Source: Gammaproteobacteria bacterium (lineage in GTDB: Bacteria > Pseudomonadota > Gammaproteobacteria > UBA6429 > Thiohalophilaceae). Taken from it: 17,982 nucleotides of DNA. The stretch covers positions 1 to 17,982 of the forward strand of contig JAHEDA010000015.1 of the NCBI GenBank assembly GCA_024641445.1, read 5' to 3'. Under the pieces are notes generated by a model. It saw only the letters and a program-made list of their open reading frames with translations. It did no database searches and was not told the DNA's origin. Positions 8,122-14,889 of the stretch are shown piece by piece; within the stretch, counting starts at the first letter, position 1, and each line of letters opens with the position of its first letter. A program made the position numbers and the translations under genes.

Positions 8122-8268
8122 ATGATGGTACTGTTGGTAGTTCTGCTGAGTTTGAGTCTGTTTGCCTTGGGATATTATCTTGGAAATCAATTAGGTAGCA
8201 CCGCACACGTGCATGAAAGGCTGCGCCTGGCGCGGGAAAACAATCTGACCACGCGCATCGACCGCTAA
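8122..8268 (+). CDS. Small single-span membrane protein (48 aa), unrecognised
   Basis: A 48-codon gene begins MMVLLVVLLSLSLFALGYYL, one strongly hydrophobic helix, followed by a basic polar tail ending TTRIDR. The ribosome site GGAGGTGG lies directly before two adjacent ATGs (8122 and 8125); spacing favours the second slightly but either is possible. An intrinsic terminator follows 33 bases after the stop codon. The topology suggests N-out/C-in by the positive-inside rule, with the charged tail in the cytoplasm. The function is unknown. Conventional gene finders may miss it because of its size. A -10-like GATAAA 17 bases after TTAAGT (around 8056-8084) is a weak promoter candidate; co-transcription with slt is also possible. 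Confidence 0.65.
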   Translation: MMVLLVVLLSLSLFALGYYLGNQLGSTAHVHERLRLARENNLTTRIDR

Positions 8269-8301
8269 TGTAGCCCTCCACAATCGGACTCACCCAAATA
8301 G

Positions 8302-8322
8302 CGCACCTTAGGTGCGTTTTTT
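8302..8322 (+). terminator. Intrinsic terminator after the 48-residue gene
   Basis: The stem CGCACC / GGTGCG with a three-base centre (TTA) is followed by six T residues, a textbook rho-independent terminator on the plus strand. It closes the slt/48-residue-gene unit and separates it from the 46-residue gene. Confidence 0.9.
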
Positions 8323-8353
8323 ATTGCCATCAATATTTTATATTTCAATAAGA

Positions 8354-8394
8354 TACAGCTGTAATTTGATGTTTTACATATAAATTGCTATATA
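8354..8394 (+). promoter_or_regulatory. Strong sigma-70 promoter with adjacent palindrome, for the 46-residue gene
   Basis: TTGATG (8366-8371), a 17-base spacer and TATATA (8389-8394), with an extended -10 TGC directly before the -10 box, give a good sigma-70 promoter. Transcription would start near 8401, leaving a leader of about 24 bases. A perfect ten-base palindrome TACAGCTGTA (8354-8363) lies two bases upstream of the -35 box, in a position suited to an activator or repressor. The surrounding 70 bases are clearly AT-rich. Confidence 0.6.
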
Positions 8395-8424
8395 ACCCTC
8401 AGTAATTCCATGAGGGCAGATGCC

Positions 8425-8565
8425 ATGCAAGATGAAACCCCGCCGACCTATGAGGTTGAAGAATTGAGCATTGAGGAAGCGGTGGTACTCCTCGCCACGG
8501 AGAGGGAAAAGCACGAGGCCATTTTTACTCAGACCTCGGAGCGGCTATTAAGACTCTGCGCCTAA
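8425..8565 (+). CDS. Small acidic protein (46 aa), unrecognised
   Basis: This 46-codon gene encodes a protein starting MQDETPPTYEVEELSIEEA. The first half is strongly acidic, and the second (VVLLATEREKHEAIFTQTSERLLRLC) looks like an amphipathic helix. GAGGG lies eight bases before the ATG at 8425; an in-frame ATG at 8410 has no ribosome site. It has its own good promoter and ends just before a perfect ten-pair hairpin, so it appears to be an independent single-gene unit converging on rsd. No family was recognised. A regulatory peptide or small RNA-like locus with a coding part are both possible. Confidence 0.6.
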   Translation: MQDETPPTYEVEELSIEEAVVLLATEREKHEAIFTQTSERLLRLCA

Positions 8566-8575
8566 AGCCACAACC

Positions 8576-8598
8576 AGCCCCGGCACCCTGCCGGGGCT
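8576..8598. terminator. Perfect ten-pair hairpin between converging 46-residue gene and rsd
   Basis: AGCCCCGGCA / TGCCGGGGCT with a CCC centre forms a very stable, perfectly symmetric stem. It lies ten bases after the stop of the 46-residue gene and eight bases from the stop of rsd on the other strand. There is no T-run on either side, so it is probably a 3'-end stabilising or bidirectional termination structure rather than a classical intrinsic terminator. Confidence 0.6.
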
Positions 8599-8606
8599 GA
8601 GGCAGA

Positions 8607-9059
8607 CTATCGACGCCCCCGTTGCAGGAGGTCCACTATCTGGTCTTCCAACTGAATGCGGTCCGCCAGCATCTCGCCCAGTTTCGACAGGTCCCTATCC
8701 AGACTCGCCAGATTGTTACAGTGGTCTTCACAGTCGTACCGCTCATTGAAGTCCAGAATAAACTGTGTGCTGTCGGCAATAGTGGGATAGATGTCGGCTG
8801 CCAGCGTTCGTACAGAGGCACGGCGCTCGCTGTCATCCTCAATAAAACGGTAAAGCTGAAAATGGGCCGAGGCGGTGTAGTCCACCAGGGCCTCACAGAA
8901 TTCCTGCAACAACATTTGTACTTCATTGGTTGGCTTGAACGGGCGTAGATTGGCCAACTGGGTGTACAGAGAGAGTGTCTCCGTACGGGTTTGGAGCAAG
9001 GTCGATAACTTTTCTTGCGATGTTGAGCGACGCTCACTGGCGACTGATTGAGTTTCCAC
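8607..9059 (-). CDS. rsd: Rsd/AlgQ family regulator of sigma-70
   Basis: Rsd-type proteins bind the housekeeping sigma factor (region 4) and free core polymerase for alternative sigma factors in stationary phase; the AlgQ homologue of Pseudomonas influences alginate and virulence genes. The protein matches the family along its length: a helical N-terminal part, FCEALVDYTASAHFQLYRFIED (Rsd has FCQSLVDYLSAGHFSIYE), a middle helix ending in NNLASLDRDLSKLGEMLADRIQLEDQIVDLL (Rsd has FQQVLSDIGEALEARFVLEDKLILLVL). I chose the GTG at 9059 because AGGGGG lies five bases upstream and the product (150 aa) fits the family length of about 158-160. A TTG at 9095 and an ATG at 9080 are in frame but have poor ribosome sites. 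Two dyad sites lie upstream. Confidence 0.85.
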   Translation of the reverse strand: METQSVASERRSTSQEKLSTLLQTRTETLSLYTQLANLRPFKPTNEVQMLLQEFCEALVDYTASAHFQLYRFIEDDSERRASVRTLAADIYPTIADSTQFILDFNERYDCEDHCNNLASLDRDLSKLGEMLADRIQLEDQIVDLLQRGRR

Positions 9060-9111
9060 GATTTCCCCCTCTGACCTCATGTCCTGGGCAGTCAATTTTA
9101 ATTCTTCTCTT

Positions 9112-9130
9112 ATGACTACAGCGTAGTCAT
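9112..9130. promoter_or_regulatory. Perfect 8-bp-arm dyad upstream of rsd
   Basis: ATGACTAC-AGC-GTAGTCAT is a perfect inverted repeat 53 bases before the chosen rsd start. On the minus strand it fills almost the whole spacer between a TTAACA (9138-9133) and a TCATAA (9115-9110) that could be -35 and -10 boxes 17 bases apart. This makes it a good operator candidate. The -10 match is poor, so the promoter assignment is weak. Confidence 0.45.
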
Positions 9131-9146
9131 ATTGTTAATAGCACGT

Positions 9147-9159
9147 ACTATGCCATAGT
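9147..9159. promoter_or_regulatory. Second dyad upstream of rsd
   Basis: ACTATG-C-CATAGT is a perfect inverted repeat with six-base arms, starting 16 bases from the first dyad and lying just after the sulfurtransferase stop codon. Both dyads carry ACTA/TAGT half-sites, which could mean one protein binds both, or the elements may be unrelated. It could also act as a short transcript-end hairpin for the sulfurtransferase, although no T-run follows. Confidence 0.35.
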
Positions 9160-9162
9160 TTG

Positions 9163-10020
9163 CTAATCCGTGGTTGATTTTGCGATGGGTCGTCCTGGTG
9201 GGTCGATCCATCCACTCCATGAGCCTACATATAGTTGCGAATCCGCCAAGCCCGCGCGTTTCATCCCCAAGATGTTGTGGCAGGCCGTTACCCCTGACCC
9301 ACACATATGGATCACCTTGGCACCAGCTGACACCTCGACAAACTCCTTTTTGTACGCCTCGCGTAGCAATTCCGGATCAAGAAAACGACCGCTCTCGTCA
9401 AGATTCTGACTAAATGGGTGATTACGCGCCCACGGTACGTGACCGGCAATGGGGTCGATCGGCTCGACCATACCCATAAAACGCGGGGCCGCTCGGGCAT
9501 CAAGCAAGACACCATCGCCATGTGCCAATCCGGCCACTTCCGCAGCATCCACCCAACAGGAATCATCCGTCTGCACACGATAGTGTGTTGTGCTTACAGC
9601 AGGTATCTCGGTTGAAAGTAACTGTCCAGCCTCCTGCCACACACGCATTCCCCCGTCCAGAACGGCAACACCTCGATGACGCAACCAGTTATGCAAAAGC
9701 CACCAGAGTCGCGCCGCAATGGCACCCCCCGCGTCATCGTAGGCCACCACCTGGGTCGAGGGTGTGATTCCCCAAGCCTCCAAACATTGCATAAATTTCT
9801 CGGGGTCTGGCAAGGGGTGACGACCACCACCAGGGAACTTCACTCCCGCCAAGTCATTGTCCAGATTTGCATAACGTGCACCATAGATGTGTCCGGCCAA
9901 ATAGTCTGCATAACCCTTCTGGGGATGCATAAGGTCAAAGCGGCAGTCCACCACCACCCATGCCGGGTCAGTCAGATGAAAGGCCAGTTCGGTTGCAGTG
10001 ATAAGTGTTGAATAAGTCAT
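9163..10020 (-). CDS. sseA: 3-mercaptopyruvate/thiosulfate sulfurtransferase (tandem rhodanese)
   Basis: This two-domain rhodanese transfers sulfane sulfur from 3-mercaptopyruvate or thiosulfate to thiols or cyanide. From the ATG at 10020 the protein has 285 residues: an inactive N-terminal rhodanese domain (about 5-135, with VVDCRFDL, GYADYLAGHIYGA and VAYDD) and an active C-terminal domain (about 155-280). The persulfide-forming cysteine is C240 in CGSGVTAC; the CGSG loop matches 3-mercaptopyruvate sulfurtransferases rather than the CRxG loop of thiosulfate-type enzymes. No signal peptide is visible, so it is cytoplasmic. An in-frame ATG at 10044 overlaps the end of the upstream metallopeptidase gene and has AGG eight bases upstream, so it is an alternative start. 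The chosen ATG follows the upstream stop by five bases, suggesting translational coupling. Confidence 0.9.
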   Translation of the reverse strand: MTYSTLITATELAFHLTDPAWVVVDCRFDLMHPQKGYADYLAGHIYGARYANLDNDLAGVKFPGGGRHPLPDPEKFMQCLEAWGITPSTQVVAYDDAGGAIAARLWWLLHNWLRHRGVAVLDGGMRVWQEAGQLLSTEIPAVSTTHYRVQTDDSCWVDAAEVAGLAHGDGVLLDARAAPRFMGMVEPIDPIAGHVPWARNHPFSQNLDESGRFLDPELLREAYKKEFVEVSAGAKVIHMCGSGVTACHNILGMKRAGLADSQLYVGSWSGWIDPPGRPIAKSTTD

Positions 10021-10025
10021 AATGG

Positions 10026-10748
10026 TTACTCGGTTAAGGCCCATAGAGGTACCTGACGAAAACCATGGCGCAGACTTTTATCGATGCCCTGATAGTCAGG
10101 TGACAGTTCAGATACCTTTTTCCAGTACGCAGGGGAGTGATTCATGTGTACGGTATGACACAGCTCATGGATGAGGAGATACTCGATCTGCTCGGGTTTG
10201 AGAAAAAGCAGATTGCGATTGAGACTGATATTCTTGCGTGCGGAACAACTACCCCAACGCGTCTTCTGTGAACGCACGCTTATCTTATTGACCGGCAGGT
10301 TATGTTGCTGGCTCAATTGCAGTACCCAGGAGGTCAGACTTTCGCGTGCGCGCCGATCTAGCCACTGCCGCAGGCGTTGTCTAATGATGACGGGGTCATC
10401 CGCAACCAGGTGAATAACACGACGTGAGTCATTCACTCGCAGACGGGTCGAACCCTCGCCGCGCAGCCAATCCACCAGCCAAACCTCGTTCAGACCAGCA
10501 AGGTCTATACGGGCAGGGACCTCGGCGAAGGTCTCGGGGTTTTGCCGACGCTGATGCTCGACCTGCGCCAGGGTACGGTCCAGCCACTCTTGATGCCGTA
10601 GAATAAATTGCCTGACTACACGATCACTTACGGCCCTGGGCGCCACCAACTCGACCTTACCGTAGGGGGAAACACGCAATTGCAGGCGACGTGAGCGATC
10701 ACTCCGACGCACCGTGATGGACTCAATGTCTGGATTATCCCTACTCAT
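10026..10748 (-). CDS. YgjP-like (DUF45) zinc metallopeptidase
   Basis: A 240-residue member of the YgjP/DUF45 family, zinc-dependent putative peptidases related to the SprT/WLM type. Evidence is the family-typical QKTRWGSCS block (161-169) and the active-site HELCHTVHMNH (HExxH at 194-198, with third ligand probably H204) followed by SPAYWKKVSEL. The N-terminal half contains the usual strand-rich ITVRRSDRSRRLQLRVSPYGKVELVAP region. The substrate is unknown for the family. There is no signal peptide or membrane helix, so it is cytoplasmic. It is the first gene of a unit with the sulfurtransferase. It is divergent from yegQ across about 60 AT-rich bases. The ribosome site is weak. Confidence 0.88.
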   Translation of the reverse strand: MSRDNPDIESITVRRSDRSRRLQLRVSPYGKVELVAPRAVSDRVVRQFILRHQEWLDRTLAQVEHQRRQNPETFAEVPARIDLAGLNEVWLVDWLRGEGSTRLRVNDSRRVIHLVADDPVIIRQRLRQWLDRRARESLTSWVLQLSQQHNLPVNKISVRSQKTRWGSCSARKNISLNRNLLFLKPEQIEYLLIHELCHTVHMNHSPAYWKKVSELSPDYQGIDKSLRHGFRQVPLWALTE

Positions 10749-10809
10749 TCAATGCTATCGCCCCAATCGTGCATTTCTTAATATATAGGTATCCACTAAA
10801 ATATACTTT

Positions 10810-12171
10810 ATGCTGAAGACCCCAGAATTGCTCCTGCCCGCCGGAACCCTCAAAAATATGCACTACGCCTTCGCCTACGGTGCGGACGCCGTGTATGCCG
10901 GCCAACCGCGTTATAGCCTGCGAGTACGCAACAATGATTTTATGCTCGATAACCTCGCCATTGGTATCGCCGAGGCCCATCGACTCAACAAAAAGTTCTT
11001 TGTGGCGAGCAACATCATGCCACATAACACCAAGGTAAAGAGCTACCTTACCGACATGGAACCGGTAATCGCGCTGGGCCCCGATGCCCTTATCATGGCG
11101 GACCCGGGCCTTATCATGATGGTGCGTGAACGATGGCCCGAAGTCCCTGTACACCTCTCGGTCCAGGCCAATACGGTAAACTTTGCCGCAGTCAAATTCT
11201 GGCAGTCGCTCGGCCTCACCCGCGTCATCCTCTCGCGCGAACTCTCCCTCGACGAAGTTGAGGAGATCCGCCAACGCTGCCCCGACATGGAGCTGGAGGT
11301 ATTTGTCCACGGAGCGCTCTGTATTGCCTACTCGGGCCGTTGCCTGTTATCAGGTTACTTCAATCACCGCGACCCCAATCAAGGTACTTGCACCAATGCC
11401 TGCCGATGGGAATACAAGATACACAACAGCGCCGAGAGCGATAGCGGTGACGCCCGGCGCATCGAACTCGATGCCATGTCATTGATGAAGACACCCGAGC
11501 CCTTCACCGACCTGCGAAACCAGAATCGACACCCCCTCGCCGACCGCACCTATTTGATCGAAGAGGGTTCACGCCCCGGTGAACTGATGCCGATCCTCGA
11601 AGACGAGCACGGCACCTACATCATGAACTCACGCGACTTGCGTGCGATTCAGCACGTGGAGCGCCTTGCCCGCATCGGCATCGACTCGCTCAAGATCGAG
11701 GGCCGCACCAAATCCCATTACTATGTCGCACGCACCGCGCAGATCTACCGTCAGGCCATCGACGATGCCGTTGCCGGGCGGAGCTTTAATCCCGATCTCT
11801 ATCGAAAACTGGATGGACTCGCCAATCGGGGCTATACCGACGGTTTCTATGATCGGCATCCTGATCAGGACTATCAAAATTACTTGCAGGGAAGCTCGGT
11901 CTCCACCCAGCAACAATTTGTGGGCGAGATAACACACTTTGATCCGCAAACCTCACGGGCTGAGATTATGGTAAAAAATCGCTTTGTGGTGGGAGATGCA
12001 CTGGAGGTCATCACACCGGAGGGAAATCATACGTTCCTGTTGGAGCAGATGACCAATCTTAAGGGTGAACCCGTGGAGGCGGCTCCCGGCAGCGGACATC
12101 AAGTGATTATTCAATTACCCGCCGGGGACTATCGACTCGGACTGCTCGCCGTCAATCTGACTGCGGCGTAA
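10810..12171 (+). CDS. yegQ: U32 family tRNA 5-hydroxyuridine synthesis protein TrhP (YegQ)
   Basis: In E. coli this protein (TrhP) takes part in prephenate-dependent hydroxylation of tRNA U34, the first step towards cmo5U/mcmo5U wobble modification. The 453 residues match E. coli YegQ in length and almost block by block: PELLLPAGTLKNMHYAFAYG near the N terminus, LSVQANTVNFAAVKFW, LTRVILSRELSLDEVEEIR, EVFVHGALCIAYSGRCLLSGY (U32 signature) and GTCTNACRWEY. Cysteines 171, 178, 194 and 198 correspond to the four conserved U32 cysteines, which hold a [4Fe-4S] cluster in characterised relatives. The C-terminal half has DLRAIQHVERL, LKIEGRTKSHYYVARTAQIYR and a beta-barrel end domain. No Shine-Dalgarno sequence is visible in the 20 bases before the ATG. 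A kinase gene follows after 25 bases, probably in the same transcript. Confidence 0.93.
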   Translation: MLKTPELLLPAGTLKNMHYAFAYGADAVYAGQPRYSLRVRNNDFMLDNLAIGIAEAHRLNKKFFVASNIMPHNTKVKSYLTDMEPVIALGPDALIMADPGLIMMVRERWPEVPVHLSVQANTVNFAAVKFWQSLGLTRVILSRELSLDEVEEIRQRCPDMELEVFVHGALCIAYSGRCLLSGYFNHRDPNQGTCTNACRWEYKIHNSAESDSGDARRIELDAMSLMKTPEPFTDLRNQNRHPLADRTYLIEEGSRPGELMPILEDEHGTYIMNSRDLRAIQHVERLARIGIDSLKIEGRTKSHYYVARTAQIYRQAIDDAVAGRSFNPDLYRKLDGLANRGYTDGFYDRHPDQDYQNYLQGSSVSTQQQFVGEITHFDPQTSRAEIMVKNRFVVGDALEVITPEGNHTFLLEQMTNLKGEPVEAAPGSGHQVIIQLPAGDYRLGLLAVNLTAA

Positions 12172-12196
12172 CTGATACGGAAAAATAAATTAGTTT

Positions 12197-13651
12197 ATGA
12201 ATGAAGAAGTTCTGATCCAAGACCAACTCTTCCTCACCATCGACCAGGGTGGCCACGCGAGTCGAGCCATCGTCTTCAATGGCAAGGGCGAGATCGTTGC
12301 CCACGCCTCACGCGACATTGAGACCCGCCACCCTCAGGACGACTACGTCGAACAAGACCCGCTGGCCTTGTTGAGTTCAATCCGCGAATCCGTGGAAGAA
12401 GTCATTCGTACACTCGGAGACCAACGCTTTCGTCTCGTCCGTGCAGGTATGGCAACCCAACGCTCCAACATCGTTAGTTGGGACCGCGAGACCGGCAGAC
12501 CACTCACGCCGATCATCAGCTGGCAAGACCGTCGAAATCATACATGGCTGGAGCAATTTTTACCGCAACGTGAAGATATTCACGTCCGTACCGGCCTGTT
12601 CCTCACTGCCCACTACGGTGCCAGCAAACTACGCTGGTGTCTTGAACATGTGCCGGAGGTGGCCGAGGCACTTGAGATGGGCCGCCTGGCCTTTGGCCCA
12701 ATGGCCAGCTTTCTATGCCACCACCTGTTAGTAGAACGCCCCTTGCTGGTTGATCACGTCAATGCCGCGCGCACCCAGTTGTGGAATATCAAACAAGGGA
12801 CCTGGGACAACAACTTATTAACGATGTTTAATATCCCACGCGAACCCCTGCCCGCCTGTGTGCCGACTCATCACCTGTTTGGTTATCTTGAGGTCGGTGA
12901 CCTGCGCCTACCCATGACACAGGTCACCGGCGATCAGGCCGCCGCCATGTTTGCCTACGGCCATATCCAGCCCGACACGGTCTATATCAACACCGGTACC
13001 GGCGCCTTTATTTCACGCCCCTCCGGCCCCATCTGTCTCTATAGTCGTCGCCTCCTCACCAGTCTTATCCAGCAAGAGGCCGAGCGTCGTTACTACGTGC
13101 TTGAAGGAACGGTAAACGGTGCTGGTAGTGCACTGGAATGGTTGCGTGAAGAAGAATCTATCGACGATCTTTTCGGGCAATTGCCGCAATGGCTCGCCAC
13201 TGAAACCGAACCACCCTTGTTTATGAATGGTGTAGCAGGCCTCGGCTCACCCTATTGGCAGGCAGAGTTTCCAATCGAGTTCATCGGTGAGGGTGGCGTC
13301 GCCGCTCGCGCCGTTGCGGTGGTTGAGAGCATCATCTTCCTCCTCATCGCCAACCTCGAGGAGATGATGAAGACCTCTTCACCGCCAGAACAGATTCAGA
13401 TTACCGGTGGGCTGGCCCGGCTGGATGGACTGTGCCAACGCCTTGCAGACCTCAGCGGATTGCCCATTTATCGACCGGTCGAGTGCGAGGCCACTGCACG
13501 CGGTACTGCCTACCTCCTCGCAGGACAACCGACAACCTGGCCTGAGCGTGAACCCGGAGTCTGGTTTGAACCAAAACATAACGGCATCCTCAAGACACGC
13601 TACCAACAGTGGCAACAAACGATGCTGAATACCATGCGCAGGGGAAATTAA
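12197..13651 (+). CDS. FGGY family carbohydrate kinase, divergent glycerol-kinase-like
   Basis: This 484-residue FGGY kinase is closest in layout to glycerol kinase. ATP/phosphate motifs are conserved: DQGGHASRAIVFN (GlpK has DQGTTSSRAVV), INTGTGAFIS, and ITGGLARLDGLCQ near the C terminus. The catalytic aspartate is in TGDQAAAMF (GlpK AGDQQAALF), and W103 of GlpK is kept in ISWQDRR. Two GlpK glycerol contacts differ by my reading: E84 becomes Ser (TQRSN instead of NQRET), and the Y135 region reads TAHYGASK instead of DPYFSGTK. GlpK is about 502 residues. Neighbouring dehydrogenase and diesterase genes support a glycerol or glycerol-3-phosphate role, but another polyol is possible. It follows yegQ in the same direction; the ribosome site is weak (GGA about 15 bases upstream). 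It is convergent with the dehydrogenase gene, with a 70-base gap and no clear terminator. Confidence 0.85.
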   Translation: MNEEVLIQDQLFLTIDQGGHASRAIVFNGKGEIVAHASRDIETRHPQDDYVEQDPLALLSSIRESVEEVIRTLGDQRFRLVRAGMATQRSNIVSWDRETGRPLTPIISWQDRRNHTWLEQFLPQREDIHVRTGLFLTAHYGASKLRWCLEHVPEVAEALEMGRLAFGPMASFLCHHLLVERPLLVDHVNAARTQLWNIKQGTWDNNLLTMFNIPREPLPACVPTHHLFGYLEVGDLRLPMTQVTGDQAAAMFAYGHIQPDTVYINTGTGAFISRPSGPICLYSRRLLTSLIQQEAERRYYVLEGTVNGAGSALEWLREEESIDDLFGQLPQWLATETEPPLFMNGVAGLGSPYWQAEFPIEFIGEGGVAARAVAVVESIIFLLIANLEEMMKTSSPPEQIQITGGLARLDGLCQRLADLSGLPIYRPVECEATARGTAYLLAGQPTTWPEREPGVWFEPKHNGILKTRYQQWQQTMLNTMRRGN

Positions 13652-13721
13652 GGTGTGTGATTGGAAACGACGCAGTCACCGATGCCCGCCGTAGAAAAAA
13701 GTACCCGCAGGCTCTTCGAGA

Positions 13722-14885
13722 TCACTCTGGCGCTAACACCATCCGTGCCGTATCACCACGCGCCTGGCGAGCGGGGAGTAATGGTAGTACCTCTGCCAAT
13801 ACCTTCTGTGCCGTAGTGCGATAGGCCGTGAGTTTACCGCCATAGAGCGTTAGCAACCTTGGCAGCGACGCCTGTTTATACAATACCGTATCGCGTGCGC
13901 GATTAAAGACCGAGCCCTCCCCACCAGGCAATACGCGCAGCCCGGCAAAGGCATCAATGACCTCTGAACTCGCTGCGGGGAAATACTGGTGCAACACCTT
14001 CAGTAAATATCGTTTTTCGACCTCCAGTGGTACGACCTCACGTGGATTACCGTGATACACCGTCTCGGTGGTACCGATCATCATACGACGCTTCCACGGC
14101 ATAATAAAAACGGCTCGCCGGTCCTGAGGTGCCTCGACATAATAAATACCCGTCGGTGCTGAATTTTTCAGTATTAGGTGTGTTCCCTGCACCAGGTCCA
14201 TCGGCCTCGGTGTCGTCACGGGGATCTTGTCGAGAATATGATTGACCCATGGACCTGCGGCATTGATAAGAACAGCACAGGACAAGTTGTGTTGCATATC
14301 ACCCTGTCGATATGTCACCTCGACACTCAAACCAGATACCTCTGCGGCCACAAATTCGGCTGGACAGATCAATTCCGCGCCCAGAGACTCTGCGGATTTC
14401 ATTACAGCACGGGTCAGCAAGGCGTCATCCGTCTGCGCATCCCAATAACAGAACACCCGCTGCAAACCCTCCCCTTGCAGACCATCCAGAGTCGTCCACT
14501 TATCCTTTGCCAGGGAGTGAAATAGATTGTGCCGATGTAGCTTACCGAGCAAGGCATAGAGCGAGAGTCCTGCACGGATCTGCCAGGGCCGACGTGTTGT
14601 TTCACGGTAAATCGGAATATAGAAGGGGGTGAGATGCACCAAGTCTGGGGCAATTCTCAGGAGTATCTCGCGCTCGGCAAGGGAGTGATACACCAGATTG
14701 AACTGAGCGCTTTCAAGATAACGCAGCCCACCGTGAATTAGTTTACTGGAGCGACTGGAGGTACCACTCGCCAGACTCGCCTGCTCCAGTACCACCACGC
14801 TGTACCCAGCGGCAACCATTGCCTGTGCCACACCAACACCGTGTATGCCGCCACCAATGATACAGACATCAACGGTCTTGCTCAT
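13722..14885 (-). CDS. glpD: Short FAD-dependent glycerol-3-phosphate dehydrogenase (GlpD-like, no DAO_C domain)
   Basis: This enzyme oxidises sn-glycerol-3-phosphate to dihydroxyacetone phosphate with FAD, normally passing electrons to quinone at the inner membrane. The ATG at 14885 begins MSKTVDVCIIGGGIHGVGVAQ, the Rossmann FAD-binding glycine motif at the expected N terminus. GlpD-typical blocks follow: SGTSSRSSKLIHGGLRYLE, LAEREILLRIAPDLV, NAAGPWVNHI, VQGTHLIL, FIMPWKRRMMIGTTETVYHG, FAGLRVLPGG and LYGGKLTAYRTTAQKVL. The protein ends about 20 residues later, at 387 residues, whereas E. coli GlpD has 501; the C-terminal DAO_C helical domain is absent. Only 70 bases separate its stop from the convergent kinase, so no displaced remainder is present. 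It starts four bases after the diesterase stop, so the two are translationally coupled. Confidence 0.88.
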   Translation of the reverse strand: MSKTVDVCIIGGGIHGVGVAQAMVAAGYSVVVLEQASLASGTSSRSSKLIHGGLRYLESAQFNLVYHSLAEREILLRIAPDLVHLTPFYIPIYRETTRRPWQIRAGLSLYALLGKLHRHNLFHSLAKDKWTTLDGLQGEGLQRVFCYWDAQTDDALLTRAVMKSAESLGAELICPAEFVAAEVSGLSVEVTYRQGDMQHNLSCAVLINAAGPWVNHILDKIPVTTPRPMDLVQGTHLILKNSAPTGIYYVEAPQDRRAVFIMPWKRRMMIGTTETVYHGNPREVVPLEVEKRYLLKVLHQYFPAASSEVIDAFAGLRVLPGGEGSVFNRARDTVLYKQASLPRLLTLYGGKLTAYRTTAQKVLAEVLPLLPARQARGDTARMVLAPE

Positions 14886-14889
14886 ACCA

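Noticed and set aside
10741..11310. 189-codon open frame antisense to yegQ
   Set aside because: Overlaps the highly conserved N-terminal third of yegQ and shows no motif; shadow frame.
13652..13721. Bidirectional terminator between the kinase and glpD-like genes
   Set aside because: A six-T run is present on the minus strand, but no stem longer than three pairs precedes it.
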